The translations under genes were made by a program, and so were the position numbers. A stretch of DNA of 64,000 nucleotides, taken from NCBI GenBank assembly GCA_019454045.1, contig SKCR01031810.1:22994-86993 (forward strand). The letters run 5' to 3'. This stretch comes from Zanthoxylum bungeanum (taxonomy: Eukaryota; Streptophyta; Magnoliopsida; Sapindales; Rutaceae). Of this stretch, positions 10,225 through 23,619 are shown one piece after another; the first letter of the stretch is position 1; every line of letters begins with the position of its first letter. Below the pieces are notes generated by a model, which worked only from the letters and a program-made list of their open reading frames with translations, made no database searches and was not told the DNA's origin.

Positions 10225-12298
10225 TGTTGGACAGTTATGACCCATACACTATTTGTAAAAGACATTGTGTTTTTGTACAAAATTAACTATGTAGTAATGA
10301 AATTACCTTTTACCGTTTAGTAATTTATTACTTTCATATTCAAATGGTAAAAGTTCATATGATTAGTTCCGGATTGAGATGATATGAGACAGTATCAATC
10401 CATAAAGGTTTAATCATTAAATATCTCTAGTCGTAGTATTATCGAGACTGGACATCGATAATGCGGAATAGACTAGTATTATACTTGTGTCGTTGTGAGG
10501 GCATAACGGTATAGTTCTCATATGTTTAAGTATTGGATACTTATGCAAGTGCGATATGAGGTTGTGTTTTACCGATGGTACGGAAAACAGCTTCGCTCTG
10601 GATAGACCCCGTAGAATCTAATTGGTAGTATGTATATGTGTCTATGAGAGTCCGCATCAGGGTAGGTGTATTTGGTCTTAACCTGAGACTTGCATCGCTA
10701 GTACTTGCGACAATCGATAAACTTTGGTTTAGGTCATCCGAGTCTTTAAATGGTTCTGTGTACGCCTCTACTGGGTTTATTGAGAATCGTAGTGTATTGG
10801 GTGTGATGTCGAGATGGAAGTATCACTCCAGATATATGGAGATGATGATCGCGCAGGGATACAGAACTTGTTCTCTATAAAGGTTGCAACCATCGGGATA
10901 ATATGACAAGGTCAGGATTATCCGATTCAAAGAAACTAGTTGCTTGATATCCGATATGTGCTTCGTACGGGGCAGACACTATTCCAGCCCCAGGCCTTGC
11001 ACGTGATCATCCGATACTGGATCGCAATACACAATACTATGTATACTATGCTTGACATAGATCCTTTTATTCTGTAAGAATATTTCCGAAAAATTGGGTA
11101 GGCATGGCGCTTTGCTAGAAGCCAACCTTGTCTTGTAAATCGGTAAAACGTAGTACTTGGTACGTACGTGTTCGGATAGTCCGACGACCGTATTTACTGC
11201 CAACATATCCGGGGATCTCATGGGTCGCTTCCTAATGATTCACCGATGACGTATGTCTCGCGCTTAATTAATCTGGGATTAATTAGATGAGAGAGAAAAT
11301 TAATCTGGGATTAATTACAGAGATATTTTATCTAGGATAAAATATCATCAAAAGAGAGAGAATGATTAATTTAGAATTAATCAGGTAAATTAATATATTC
11401 GATATATTAAACGAAATTAGATTTCGATGCAGAATTAAAATTAGATTTTAATTCGGGTGAACGAATTGATTTAGAATGAATTCGTTAGCGACATGAATAG
11501 TGATTTCGCTAGGCGTAATCATTTAATTACGACGCGACAGAATAATTCGCTAATTAGGAATTAGCAAACCCGAGCCCGAGTGTGATTGCGAGCGCGTTCA
11601 TATTTCGAATTCGAGTGCGGCACGTAAGTCACATCAAGCGTCAAATCATTAGTCGCATCAAGAGTCAAATCGCTAGTCAATTCAAGCGTCAAATCACTTG
11701 TCACTTTGAGTGATGTGACTTGACAACTTGATTGATTTGATATGACTTGATGGACTTTGATGGTTGAGTGTGGAACACTTAAAGTGTTTAAATCTAATTC
11801 ATTTGACTTTTTGGAAAAACAAATAAATGGTAAATCATATATTTATTTTTGGAAAATATATAAACTAATGATTTACACATTTTGTAATTACTTAACACAA
11901 AACACTCTCTCTCTTTCCTTCTTCATCTCTCACGCCCAAACCCCATTTTTGCTCACTGCTTTGCTTCAAAAACGTGAGCAGTAAGTGGTCTTTGGAGTTG
12001 ATTTTGTGGCAAAATCAAGAAGAGCTAGCACTCCGATACACATGCGAAGGCGATAGGGAACTTTACCCATAAGCCGGGAACTGTTTGATTCAAGCTTAGA
12101 GCTCAAAATCATCAACCAAAACTGAAATCTTTGGACAGTGGACTGCTACTTTGGTGGCCACTTTGGAGGAGCAAAATCAATTTGTTTTGTTACCGTATCG
12201 TCTCAACTAATCGATGTGAGTATTCCGCTATCTCCGTTGATGTATTCAAAATTATTTTCATGCTTATATTGATCTTGGGACCCTTATAGAAACCAATA
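10225..12298 (+). repeat. C1 3' LTR (2074 bp)
   Basis: Starts TGTTGG after the polypurine tract and ends CCAATA, the final CAACA having mutated. Same block order as the 5' LTR. Differences include a short deletion near 10250 relative to 2004 and scattered substitutions. TATATAA is at 11857-11863. The palindrome ladder (about 11264-11570) is better preserved than in the 5' LTR: the unit at about 11362 reads GATTAATT-TAG-AATTAATC. Confidence 0.92.
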
Positions 12299-13794
12299 AA
12301 TACATATGCCCTTATAATAATGATTGATGAACACTAAAAAAATATACATTTAATAAAGAGAAATTAATCATTTTATATTTATAGTTTCATTAATCCCCTT
12401 AATTTATTACATTTGTGAAATAGTAATTAAATTTATGTTTTATATATTTTTATTGTGATTTTTATTTCTTATGTAAGTGAAATAATACTTTGGATGCATA
12501 ACTAGAAAAATGGACGTGACATTTGGATTTTAGAGGCCTCAAACTTAAAAGGGCGTTCTAACAGTGTACAATTTCGAAAATTCTAACCTTGCATAATTTT
12601 CATATTTTGGCCACAATATTTTTCTCCGATATTGGATTGAGGCAATTCCAGTTCTAGATGAAATAAAAAAATAAAATGAAAAAAGAAAAAAAAATATGAA
12701 TGGTGGAGGGTTGCCATCCACTTTTCGGTGGATGGTCCCTTCTTTCACATGCAATTGCATAGAAATCAATTGCAATTGCAATTGTAGAGGTGCTCAGCAC
12801 CTCAGTTCTACAGTCTGATTTTCACATTTCTCTTTGAGAATTTGTAGAGGTCAATTCCTGTGTGTTTTATTTTTCAAGCTTTGTTGTAATTTCTTTTTTC
12901 AATAAAAAAATTATGCATGTTTTTATTCAAATCATGAGTAACCTCCAAGGCGTGCAAGCTTGAATTCAAGATCTAATCTTCTTTCCAATACTTCTAAGCT
13001 TCATTTCAAGATCTAAGCTTGATTTCTCCTAGATGAAATGTTGTAGAGACCTCACAAGCTTCTATAAACACTTATCTAACTTAGGCTAATCTCTAAAGAA
13101 TTTGTTTTTGCTTGTATATGATCTTGTAATTAAAACCTTCCTAAAGCTTGCTATTTATAGCAAAACTTAGACAATTTTTAATTAATAAAAGTTGTAATCA
13201 ACTTTTAAGTGGGCGTAATCTAATTTATCCAAATATGTATAATTAGGTGTGACTAATCTCCATTGTCTCCCACTTAGATTTAATCCAATTAAATCAAGCT
13301 AATGATTAGGAAATAGATTAGTTAAATGTTTGCCACATTGATTTAATCCAATTAAATTAAGCCAAAACCATCTATTATTACATACTTACAATGACCATAA
13401 TATCCTCTAATGGTAGAGATAATTATGATTTTACAATTAAGCCCTTGTGTAATTATTGAATTAATCAAATTAATCCAATTAGGTTAAAGTATATAATCAA
13501 TGTTATCCAATAACACTTGATTATATTAGTTAATAATTATAATATCGAATATTGTCTTTTTATAAAAAATAATAGGCTACCCAAGTGCTCAACGAGTGCA
13601 CTTCATATTGGGACTCTCTAAGTTTAGACACGTTCGTCATATAAGCCTAGCTAATATGTACACAATTCAGCCACCTCTGAATTAAGAACGACCTTTCTAA
13701 ACTACACAAGTCGAGGTCATCACATATGTTTAACAATCTCTCCATCTTAGACTATCCGAGTTGTGCTTAGGAAACATAGAATATACCGTCAAGT
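12299..13794. other. Older AT-rich repeat remnant, left part
   Basis: No intact gene. Around 12590-12670 the text resembles part of the gypsy LTR at 34330-34395 (both carry CATATTTTGGCC), so it may be an old LTR. From about 13130 it contains phrases such as CTCCCACTTAGATTTAA and repeated TTTAATCCAATTAAAT. These could be the reverse complement of a purine tract and LTR of an unclassified retroelement. C2 interrupts it at 13794, and it resumes at 21014 after C2. The ORF 12545-12781 is low-complexity and not believable as a gene. Confidence 0.45.
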
Positions 13795-15868
13795 TGTTGG
13801 ACAGTTATGACCCATAGCATCACTATTTGTACAGATCATGGTGTTGTTGTACAAATTAACTATGTGACAAAGGAGATTGCTCTCTTATCATTTGTGATTA
13901 GATAACTTAGATGTATAAATGATAGGAGGTCCATATGATTAGTTCCTGGATTGAGATGATCTGAGACAGTATCAGTCCACGAAGGATTAATCATTAAATA
14001 TCCCTAGTCAGAGTATTATCGAGATTGGACATCGATAAATGCGTAAAAGACTAGTATTACACTTGTGCGTGTTATGTGAGATCATAACAACATAGTTCTC
14101 ATATATTTGGGTATTGGATACTCATGCAAGTGTAATGGGAGATTGTGTTTTACCGATGGTACGGAAAACAGCTTCGCTCTGGATAGACCACTTCGAAATT
14201 CCATTGGTAGTATGACTATGTGTTTATAGAAGTTCGACATCAGGGTACGTGTAATTGGTCTTAACCTGAGACTTGTACCGCTAATACTTATGACTATTAA
14301 TATACTTTGGTTTTGGTCATCCAGGGCTTTAACCGGTTCTGCGTACGCCTCTGCTGGGTATATTGAGAATCGTAGTGTGTTGGGTGTTATGTCAAGACGG
14401 AAGTATCACTCCAGTCATAGTGGAGATGATGTCACGTAGGATACGGAACTGGTGCTCTTAAATACTGCAGCTATCGGGATATTATGATTAGGTCATGTAT
14501 ATCCGATTATAGAGACTAGTTACCAGACATCTGACATATGCTTCGTATGAGGCAGACACAACTCCAGCCCCAGGCCTAGCACGTGACATCCGATACTGGA
14601 TCGACATACACGATACCATGTATACTACGCCTGATATAGATTGCTTATTCTTGTAAGCATGTTTCTGGAGAATTGGGTAGGCATGACACTTTGCTAGAGG
14701 CCAACATTGTCTTGTAAATTGGTAAAAATGTAGTACTAGGTACGTGCGTATTTAGATAGTCTGATAATCGAATTTACTGCCAACATATCCGGGGATCTCA
14801 TGGGTCGCTTCCCGAAGATTCATCGATGACGTATGACTCGCACTTAATTAATCTGGGATTAATTAGATGAGAGAGAAAATTAATCTGGGATTAATTACGG
14901 AGATATTTTATCTAGGATAAAATATCATTAAAGAGAGAGAACGATTAATTTGGAATTAATCGAAAAATTAATATATTCGATATATTAAACGAAATTAGAT
15001 TTCGACTCGGAATTAAAATTAGATTTTAATTCGGGCGAACGAGTTAATTTAGAATTAATTTGTTAGCGACTTGAATAGTAATTATGATATGCATGATTAT
15101 TTAATTAAATTAGATTTAATTACGACGTAATGAAAAATTCGTTAATTTGGGATCAGCGAACTCGAGCTCGGGATTATTTACGAGTGCATTCGCATTTCGA
15201 ATTCGAGTGCGGAACGCAAGTCAAATCAAGCATCAAATCGATAGTCATAATTTGCGTCACATCACTCGTCAATCAAGTGATAAATGTCTTTCACTTTGAG
15301 TGATTGACACCAATCACTATTCATTGATTGATTGATTGATGGTGGTTGATGGAAAAGCTTTAAAGCTTGTACCTTTGACTTTTTGAAATAGAAAAAAGGT
15401 GGTATATGTTTAATTATTTTTGGAAAATAAAAACAAGATATACATAACATTTTTTTCTCTCTCTCTCTCACTCTCTTCTCTCACTCTCATTTTCACGCCC
15501 ATAGTGGGCTGGTTTTTTCTTTTGTTTTTTGCCCAGAAAATCGTGAGCATGAAGGAGGGATTTCATGGTTTTTGTGGAAAAAATCATGAGAGCTAGCACT
15601 CAAAGAGACATACGAAGGTGTAGGGAAACCCACCCGTGTGTATGGAATTGTTTCATCACAAGCTTGAAGCTTTAATGGAGGACCAAAGCCGAATTTCTTA
15701 GAGGATAAAACAGTAGACTTCTGAATGCACCTTGGAGGGAGAAAAGAATTTTTGTTGTCCATCGCGTCGCTCAACCGATCGATGTAAGTATTCTGTGACT
15801 TTCTCGATTGTATTCACATGTGTTTTTTATGCTTTTGATTCGATCCTTGGGACCGTAGAACTCCAACA
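13795..15868 (+). repeat. C2 5' LTR (2074 bp)
   Basis: TGTTGG to CCAACA, followed by A and a perfect primer site. The palindrome ladder is at about 14844-15160. Tetranucleotide (ATTG)n near 15323-15342 and a TC microsatellite near 15455-15480 sit in the U3/R part. ORFs 15262-15471 and 15493-15774 on the minus strand are LTR sequence. Confidence 0.92.
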
Positions 15869-15869
15869 A

Positions 15870-15881
15870 TGGTATCAGAGC
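15870..15881 (+). other. C2 primer-binding site
   Basis: TGGTATCAGAGC, a perfect match to the usual plant initiator-Met tRNA primer site, one base after the LTR. Confidence 0.92.
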
Positions 15882-18290
15882 TTCTAAAAGCATGAAACTT
15901 GATTTAGGGCTTAAAATTGGGTAAATTGATTTTGAGCATGAAATAATGAAATTGGATGATTTTGTATGCTTAAATGTGGTTGAATTGAAGATTGATTGGA
16001 TCAATTTCATGAAATTATGATTGGATCATTTTTGCCCAAATTATTAGTCTTGGCCGAATTGATAAATGCCCTAAATGTCTTGGATTTTTGTTTTTGATTC
16101 ATTGGATAAGTTGGAAACGATTAGAAATGATGATTTAATATCGATTGTGAATTTAATTGGATTGAAACCGAATCGGACATAAAATTTCATCTTGGCCGAG
16201 ACTTGAAGCATGTGAAAATGGGTTTGATTTTTGATGAAATGTGTTGGACATGTTTTGTTGTTTATGAGCATGATTAATTAGGCTAATTGATATTTTAGAA
16301 ATGTTAATTGGGTAATTAATTATGTAATGCACTTTGTTTAATTAAATTATGAAATTGAATTTTATGGTTTAATTAAATTAAGCTTAAAATTGGATTTGGG
16401 CTTGTTATGTTGTTATTGGGCTTGGTTGTACTAAGTTAGGTTTAGGCAAATTGGTTGGATCTAATTGGGCCCAAAACCGTTTCCATAAAGCCCAAATGCG
16501 ACCAATGGACCTTTAACGTTAATTGGGCCTAAATTGGTTTCAAAGGCATATAAGGGTGATTCCTTTAAATGAGCTTTAGTCTTTGGGTTTTACCCATATT
16601 GATCAAAAGCCCATGCCTTAAGAAATTAATTGAAAGCCAATTGGACTTTAATTAAATTAACGTTGGACGTTAATTGGGCTTTGAGACCCGTAACGATTAA
16701 ATTTAGAATTTAAGTCGTAAAGGTTCGTTGTAAAGTGTAGTATTTAATTTGGAATTAAATTAGCGAATTAGTATTAAATACAAATTGAATTGGATTTAAT
16801 TATGTAGTATAATTTAATTCGAGAATTCGTACTTTGAGTACTTGTTCGCGAAATGAGTTTGACTCTAGCAAAATCAAATCATTGTTTGAACATTGGATGG
16901 TCATTAATTATCAGATTAATTAATTTGATTAGATTGAATGATAACATGCTTGTGTGAATACGTGGTTGCGATGCATGAATAATATATATCAGATGGATAT
17001 TAGATGGGTGGGGCAATTTTAGAAATTATTGTAATAAATTTGATTTATTAAATTGGACCTGCGTATCCAGCTTCGTTACCTCCTTATTCTTTGTATTCTA
17101 TTCTCACCCATTCCTCTCAATGTAAATGAGGTTTCTTTAGAAGTGTAGTGTAACGGGTAGAAGTAATACTTGTGCTAGCGGGAGAGAGAAAGGGAGAGAT
17201 TTGATCTAGGATCAATGTATAAAGTATCCATCCGCATATCATTATTATTTTATTATACACGCTTTATTATGTGTTTAGAATGCATGTTTAAGGGTGTATG
17301 ATGATGAGACCTTAACAAAGATAATAAATTGGTTACCAATTTGCACGCGAAAAAACCTCACAAAATATTAAGCTTTTTTCCTTCCATTGAGTGATTCTTA
17401 CTCAAGATCCGAGATTGGCATTGGCTTGTTGGCCAAAGTCAAGGCCTTTGTCCGTCGAGGATGTGTTTGAATCATGAGAGCTTTGTTCCATATTGGTGTC
17501 TTGTCCAAGTTGTGGTTTGTTGGCCAAAGTCAAGACCACTTCTTGTCCATCGACATTGATTACGAAGTTTTCCATGGTCAATGGGTCGCGTTTAACTGGG
17601 ATCACTAAGTTTGTTGTGCCAAAGCCAAGGCTTTGTTGATTCAGAGGAAAAAGGTTAGGTAATATATTTGATATATTGGATATATTGGCATGTATAAGAT
17701 ATATGTTTCGGACTTGGATGTCCACCTACTGGATCTAGGAATTGGATTGGATCCAATTGATCTTAGAGATCTACCTAGTTAAGTATCATACAATTTGTTG
17801 GCCAAAGTCAAGATTGTGTGTTATTTAACGGGATCCTAGCCCACTAGGAAACACGGTTTACCGAGTACTCGATAGAAGGTTAGAGGCTCGCCGAAAAATA
17901 GTGGGAGACAAGAATTGAATTTGCAATATTCGTTTAATTACTTGCCATACTCGCTCATTCAAATATCATTCGTCAAATAAATTAAATGTTAGTTGGACTA
18001 ATATTTAAATCATTGTTTTAAAAACAGTTGGACTGTATTCAAACTATTCATTTATAGTAGATTTTATAATTGGATTATAGTAATCAATATAATTGAATTT
18101 ATTTATTAAAATTATAATTGATTAAATAGTTGGACTATTGTAATCATTATAATAAACAGTACCTAAAATCGTTGATTAAATAATTGGACTATTAGAATCA
18201 AGATAAAATTGAAAGATTAGTGTTTAAAACATAATCCTTTGGAAAATGTACTAAACGACTTTAATTTTCAAATTGGGAATAAAATTTCAG
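15882..18290 (+). other. C2 leader with spaced motif and hairpin repeats
   Basis: Homologous to the C1 leader. The TTGTTGGCCAAAGTCAAG motif or variants start at 17426, 17517, 17611 and 17795. Close to gag there are several imperfect repeats centred on ATTGGATTATAGTAATC-like hairpins (about 18055-18200), expanded relative to the single hairpin in C1. The ORF 17402-17725 on the minus strand is antisense of the motif region. Confidence 0.65.
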
Positions 18291-20036
18291 GATGGTCCTG
18301 GAAATTAAGAAGTTACTTTATTTGATAAAATATTATATTAGGCCTAAGCCCGGAATTAAGCAATAGTAGAGCATGATCTTTGGAAGATTCATGTAATGAT
18401 AACTTAAGTGCTTAATCCATTAAACTTGTCAAAATGACTCCTTAATTTCTTAATCATAACTAAGGATTAGATCCTTAAAGTATGATGTTGAATTTGAAGG
18501 ATCTTCATAGATTTATATTTAAATCTTAAGAAGTATTAAATTGTAATAATAACTCTTGGAGAGTTAATGACTATTCTCAAGGAGAAAAAGTCAAAGTTTG
18601 CAATGAGGCAAGTAGCTCAAGGCGCACCTTATTTCGATATTCTAGATGGCCAAGGCTAAGCCAAAGGTTTCTAGAATGTAGAAAAGTGGAAAAGACAAAA
18701 TCATTATAATCTTCTGGGAAGATAAAGGACATATCCCAAAATATCTGCCTAAACTGTGGCAAACGGAATTGCGGAAGCGTGACTGCCGTTTGGACAAGGC
18801 AGACATGAAAGAATTAAAGAAAGAGCAAGGCTCTGACTTTAAATATGTTTGTCATTAGAATGTTCACTACTAATACTAAAATTGGATTTGAGATATTAAA
18901 TAGTGGCACATAAATATTTGCACTGATGTACAGAATCTGCTATAAGTAGGATACTGACTTCAGATGAGATTAATCTGCGAATCAAAAACAGGACGAAAGT
19001 CACTGTTTTAACCGTAGATACCTAATTTTAGGAACTACCATTCGGGTGTGTACTTAAATTAGGAAACTGTTATAATGTAACTAGTTTGACTAGAAATATT
19101 ATCTTTATATCAGTGTTTAATCCGTTGCAGATTTACCTTTATATTCTAGAAAACTAAAGTGTTTTATTATATAAAGATGATATTGAGATAAACACATTAG
19201 ATGTGAATAACAAAATTTATATTTTGAATATAAATAAATCTCGAACATATAGCATGACAAACAAATAGCTCAAACTGATTTGATCAGATGAAACTTATAA
19301 GTGGCATTGTTGTCTAGGACACAATGAAACAAGACTCGTATGTCCACACTTTAGAAGAGTGGGTACTCGGACTGTTTTGATTCTAATCAAATAAAGTCTA
19401 CGAATCTAGTTTATCGGGCAAAGTGCTTAAAATACTATTTACTTGGTAAAAATGTGAATGCCACCGAACTGTTAGCCCTCGTTCAAAGTGATGTAAGTGG
19501 GCCCATGTCTAGCTTGGCTAGATGTGGATATGAATATTTCGTGACCTTTACGGATGTGGCATCTCGTTATGGTTATGTGTCTCTCTTAGAACACGAATCG
19601 AAAACTTTTAAGTTTCGACGCGAAATAGACAAACAGATCGGCTAAAGTATTAGAACATCACGGTTTGACCATGATGAAAATACTTAAGCAGTAAGTTTCT
19701 CAAATACTTGAAAGAGTATAGTATTCTTTCAAATAAGGACTCCTCCCGGAATACGTCAATTTGACGGTGTGTCCGAATACGATAAACCAAATTTTGTTGG
19801 ACATGATAAGGTTAACCATGAGTCGCTCTGAGCTACCATTTCCTTTAACGGATAAGCATAAACAGTGCAGAACTTATTTTGAATAAGATTCCATAATAAT
19901 CCGTTTGACAGATTACATATTAGATGGGAACGGGAAAGAAACCGGGTTTCTCATTCCTGATAATTTGGGTATGCTGGGCATATGTTTGAATGATACCAAA
20001 CTAGAACCCAAATTGGATAAGTGCCAATTGTAGATT
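18291..20036 (+). pseudogene. C2 gag-protease-integrase remains
   Basis: Heavily decayed copia coding sequence. A zinc-knuckle ghost (aactgtggcaaacgg, about 18752) precedes a readable gcgtgactgcc. TAG at 19266-19268 and TGA at 19281-19283 fall in the integrase zinc-domain linker, both shared with C4. The best open piece, 19454-19645, reads ATELLALVQSDVSGPMSSL and continues through the core with the first catalytic Asp. Reading frames shift repeatedly after that. A further TAG at 20031-20033 is shared with C3. The sequence ends at the deletion junction. No product is expected. Confidence 0.8.
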
Positions 20037-21013
20037 ATCCTTTTATCTAGGATAAAATATCATCTAAAGAGAGAGAACGATTAATTTGGAATTAATCGAT
20101 AAATTAATATATTCGATAAATTAAACGAAATTGGATTTCGACGCGGAATTATAATTAGATTTTAATTCAGACGAACGAGTTAATTTAGAATTAATTCGTT
20201 AGCGACGTGAATAGTAATTATGATATGCATGATTATTTAATTAAATTAGATTTAATTACATCGCAACGGAAAATTCGTTAATTTGGAATTAGCGAACCCG
20301 AGCCCGTGATTATTTGCGAGCGTATTCGCATTTCGAATTCGAGTGCGGTACGCAAGTCAAATCAAACGTCAAATCACTAGTCACATCTAGCATCACATCA
20401 CTCATCAATCAAGTGATAAATGTCTTTCATTTTGAGTTGACACCAATCACTATTCATTGATTGATTGATTGATGGTGGTTGATGGAAAAACTTTAAAGCT
20501 GGTACCTTTGACTTTTTGAAATAGAAAAAAGGTGATATATGTTTAATTATTTTTGGAAAATAAAAACAAGATATACATAACACTTTTTCATCTCTCTCTC
20601 TCTCACTCTCTTCACTCTTTTCTCTCCCTCTCATTTTCACGCCCATAGTGGGTTGGTTTCTTCTTTTGTTTTCTGCCCAGAAAACCGTGAGCATGAAGGA
20701 GGGATTTCATGGTTTTTATGGAAAAAATCATGAGAGCTAGCACTCGAAGAGACATACGAAGGTGATAGGGAAACCCACCCATGGGCATGGAATCGTTTCA
20801 TCACAAGCTTGGAGCTTTAATGGAGGACCAAAGCTGAATTTCTTAGAGGATAAAATAGTGGACTGCCGAATGCACCTTGGAGGGAGAAATGAATTTTTGT
20901 TGTCCACTGCGTCGCTCAACCGATCGATGTAAGTATTCCGTGACTTTCTTGATTGTATTCACATCTGTTTTTTATGATTTTGATTCAATCCTTGGGACCG
21001 TAGAACTCCAACA
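20037..21013 (+). repeat. C2 3' LTR, 3' half only
   Basis: Begins inside the palindrome ladder (TTTTATCTAGGATAAAA, corresponding to about 14903 in the 5' LTR) and runs to CCAACA at 21013, followed by the TSD. The upstream half is deleted. The minus-strand ORF 20398-20694 is the same LTR shadow as 15262-15471. Confidence 0.9.
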
Positions 21014-21525
21014 CAAGTTTCCAAGATGCATAATCTCATGTCAACATGTCGACGATTCTTCATAACTGATGCGATCCACCCTAGGTGATCGACTTTGGCC
21101 AAAGATTTAAGAATCGTGACTTTACTCACATGGATACCTGAACCCCTTATGGTACACATGCGAGCCGACAGATCCTATCTTTTTTCGCACTTGATTATTG
21201 AGTGCATCGGTCTACACCCAACGAACATATAAAGGCCAGTCCATGAAAGCTTTCTGACATACATGGCATCTAAGTGTGGAGGATCTCACACCAAATCAAT
21301 GCTATCCTATAGTCAAAGGATTACATATGCTACTCAGCTCGTGGAGATTCCTATTAACGGTGGTGTGTATATCCAACTATTAGGAATCACTTGTGAGTAA
21401 TTCAATATTCGCTCCAACGAATATCCACATGTCTATACGAGTTTCCAAATCTCATGGTAAATCGCGTTAAACCATTAGAACTCCAATTCCAATATACGAC
21501 ATGTGCTAGTCTTCTAGGTTATAGG
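21014..21525. other. Older repeat remnant, right part
   Basis: Continues the sequence left at 13794, starting with the second CAAGT. No ORF of note beyond the shadows at 20877-21065 and 20959-21159, which straddle the border. It looks like the body or LTR of an old unclassified retroelement but has no diagnostic domain. C3 adjoins at 21526. Confidence 0.45.
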
Positions 21526-23605
21526 TGTTGGTTTCTATTAAGGTCCCAAGATCAATAATAAGCATGAAATAAGTGCGAATACATATCAACGGAAGTTGCA
21601 GAATACTCACATCGATCGGTTGAGCGACGCTATGACGAACAAAACTTTGTTTTCTTCCCTCTAAGGTGTTCGGCAGTGAGATGCTCCTCCATTTTCAGTT
21701 TTGGATCATGATTTGAAGCTCCAAGCTTCGTCAAATGATTCCCGGCTCGTGGGTGGGTTTCCCTATCATCTTCGTATGTCTTCTAAGTGTGCTAGCACCT
21801 CCGATTTTGCCACAAAATCAACATCTTCTTCCCTTCACTGCTCACGGTTTTGGGCAGTCCATTTAGCCCATTGGGCGTGAATGGTAGAGAGAAAAGAGAG
21901 AGGAGAAAGTTGAGAGGAAAGAGAGAAAGATATGTGAAGTGAATTTACATTTAGGCTTCAAGTGTATCTAATACACTTTTGTGAATTTCAATTGAATTTC
22001 ACTTTAATTGGCTTTCAAAAAGTCAAAAAGTTAAAGCCACACATCAACTCACATCATGTCACTCAATCAATCAAGTTGTCAAGTCACATCACTCAAAGTG
22101 ACAAGTGATTTGACACTTGAAACGACTAGTGATTTGATGCTTGATGCGACTAATGATTTGACGCTTGATTTGACTTTCGTGCCGCACTCAAATTCGAAAT
22201 GCGAATGCGCTCACAAATAATCTCGGGCTCGGGTTCGGGTTCGCTAATTTCAAATTAACGATTTTTCCATTGTGACGTAATTAAATCTAATTTAATTAAA
22301 TAATCATGCCGAGCATAATTACTATTCACGTAGCTAATGAATTAATTCTAAATTAATTCTTTCACCCAAATTAAAATCTAATTTTAATTCCGCGTCGAAA
22401 TCCAATTTCGTTTAATATATCGAATATATTAATTTACCGATTAATTCCAAATTAATCGTTATCTCTCTTTAAATGATATTTTATCCTAAATAAAATATCT
22501 CGGTAATTAATCCCAGATTAATTTATCTCTCTTCTAATTAATCCCAGATTAATTAAAGTGCGAGTCATACTTCATCGGTGAATCTTTGTGAAGTGACCCA
22601 TAAGATCCCCAGATATATTGGCAGTAAATTCGATCGTCGGACTATCTGAACACGTAAGTACCTCGTACTACATTTTACCGATTTACAAGACAAAGTTGGC
22701 CTCTAGCAAAGCGCCAAGCCTACCCAATTCTCCGGAAATATCCTTACAGGAATAAAATATCTGTATCAGGCGTAATATACGTAGTATTGCGTATTTCTGT
22801 CAGTATCGGATGATCACGTGCTAGGCCTGGGGCTGAAATTGTGTCTGCCCCGTACGAAGCACATGTCGGATTTCTGGTGACTAGTCTCTATAATCGGATA
22901 AACCTGACCTTGTCATTTTATCCCGATAGCTGCAGTATTTAAGAGAACCAGTCCCGTATCCTACGTGACCATCATCTCCACTATGACTGGAGTGATACTT
23001 CCGTCTTGACATCACACCCAACACACTACGATTCTCAATATACCCAGCATTGGCGTACACAAAACCTGTTAATGCCCTGGACGACCGCAACCAAAGTATA
23101 TTGATTGTCGCAAGTATTAGCAGTACAAGTCTCAAGTTAAGACTAAATACACCTACCCTGATTTCAGACTTCCATAGACACATAGTAATACTACCAATGG
23201 AATTTCGAGGGGGTCTATCCAGAACGAAGCTGTTTTCCATACCATCGGTGAAACACAACCTCCTATTACATTTACATGAGTATCCAATACCCAAATATAT
23301 GAGAACTATGCCGTTGTGCCCTCACAACGCGCACAAGTGCAATACTAGTCTTTTACGTATATATCGATATCCAATCTCGATAATACTCTGACTAGGGATA
23401 TTTAATGATTTATCCTTCGTGGACTGATACTGTCTCATATCATTCTCCGTCCAGGAATAAATCATAGAGACCTCTCATCATTTATACATCTAGGTGATCT
23501 AATCACAAATGATAAGTGTGCAATATGCTTTGTCACATAGTTAATTTGTACAACAACACCATGATCTGTACAAATAGTGACGCTATAGGTCATAATTTTC
23601 CAACA
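21526..23605 (-). repeat. C3 3' LTR (2080 bp)
   Basis: Plus strand reads TGTTGG...CCAACA, the two inverted ends of a minus-strand LTR. The next bases, ATCTCCCACTTGGCC, are the reverse complement of the polypurine tract, which identifies it as the 3' LTR. The palindrome ladder lies at about 22240-22560. ORFs 22881-23294 (-) and 23050-23391 (+) are sense and antisense LTR frames. Confidence 0.92.
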
Positions 23606-23619
23606 ATCTCCCACTTGGC

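Larger units (their letters stand above)
1987..12298 (+). mobile_element. C1: near-complete Ty1/copia retrotransposon (about 10.3 kb)
   Basis: Complete LTR-retrotransposon layout: 5' LTR (1987-4064), primer-binding site (4066), a long leader, gag, protease, integrase and RT-RNase H in Ty1/copia order, a purine-rich tract (10215-10224) and the 3' LTR (10225-12298). LTRs begin TGTTGG; the 5' copy ends CCAACA, the 3' copy CCAATA. Flanks ATTAC (1982-1986) and AATAC (12299-12303) match at 4 of 5 bases, a slightly decayed target-site duplication. The two LTRs differ by scattered substitutions and small indels, so insertion is not very recent. Integrase before RT makes it Ty1/copia; I did not assign a lineage. 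It is the best coding copy of family C here but carries three stops, two frameshifts and changed catalytic residues, so it is not autonomous as read. Confidence 0.93.
13795..21013 (+). mobile_element. C2: copia element with internal deletion
   Basis: Full 5' LTR, perfect primer site, leader, decayed gag-protease-integrase, then a jump at about 20036 into the middle of the 3' LTR. Exact 5-bp target-site duplication CAAGT at 13790-13794 and 21014-21018 shows the ends are original. The deletion removed the integrase end, RT, RNase H, polypurine tract and about half of the 3' LTR. The coding part shares stops with C3 and C4 that C1 lacks. Confidence 0.92.

Noticed and set aside
12545..12781. 78-codon minus ORF with phenylalanine-rich stretch
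   Set aside because: Comes from an A-rich tract read in reverse; no domain.
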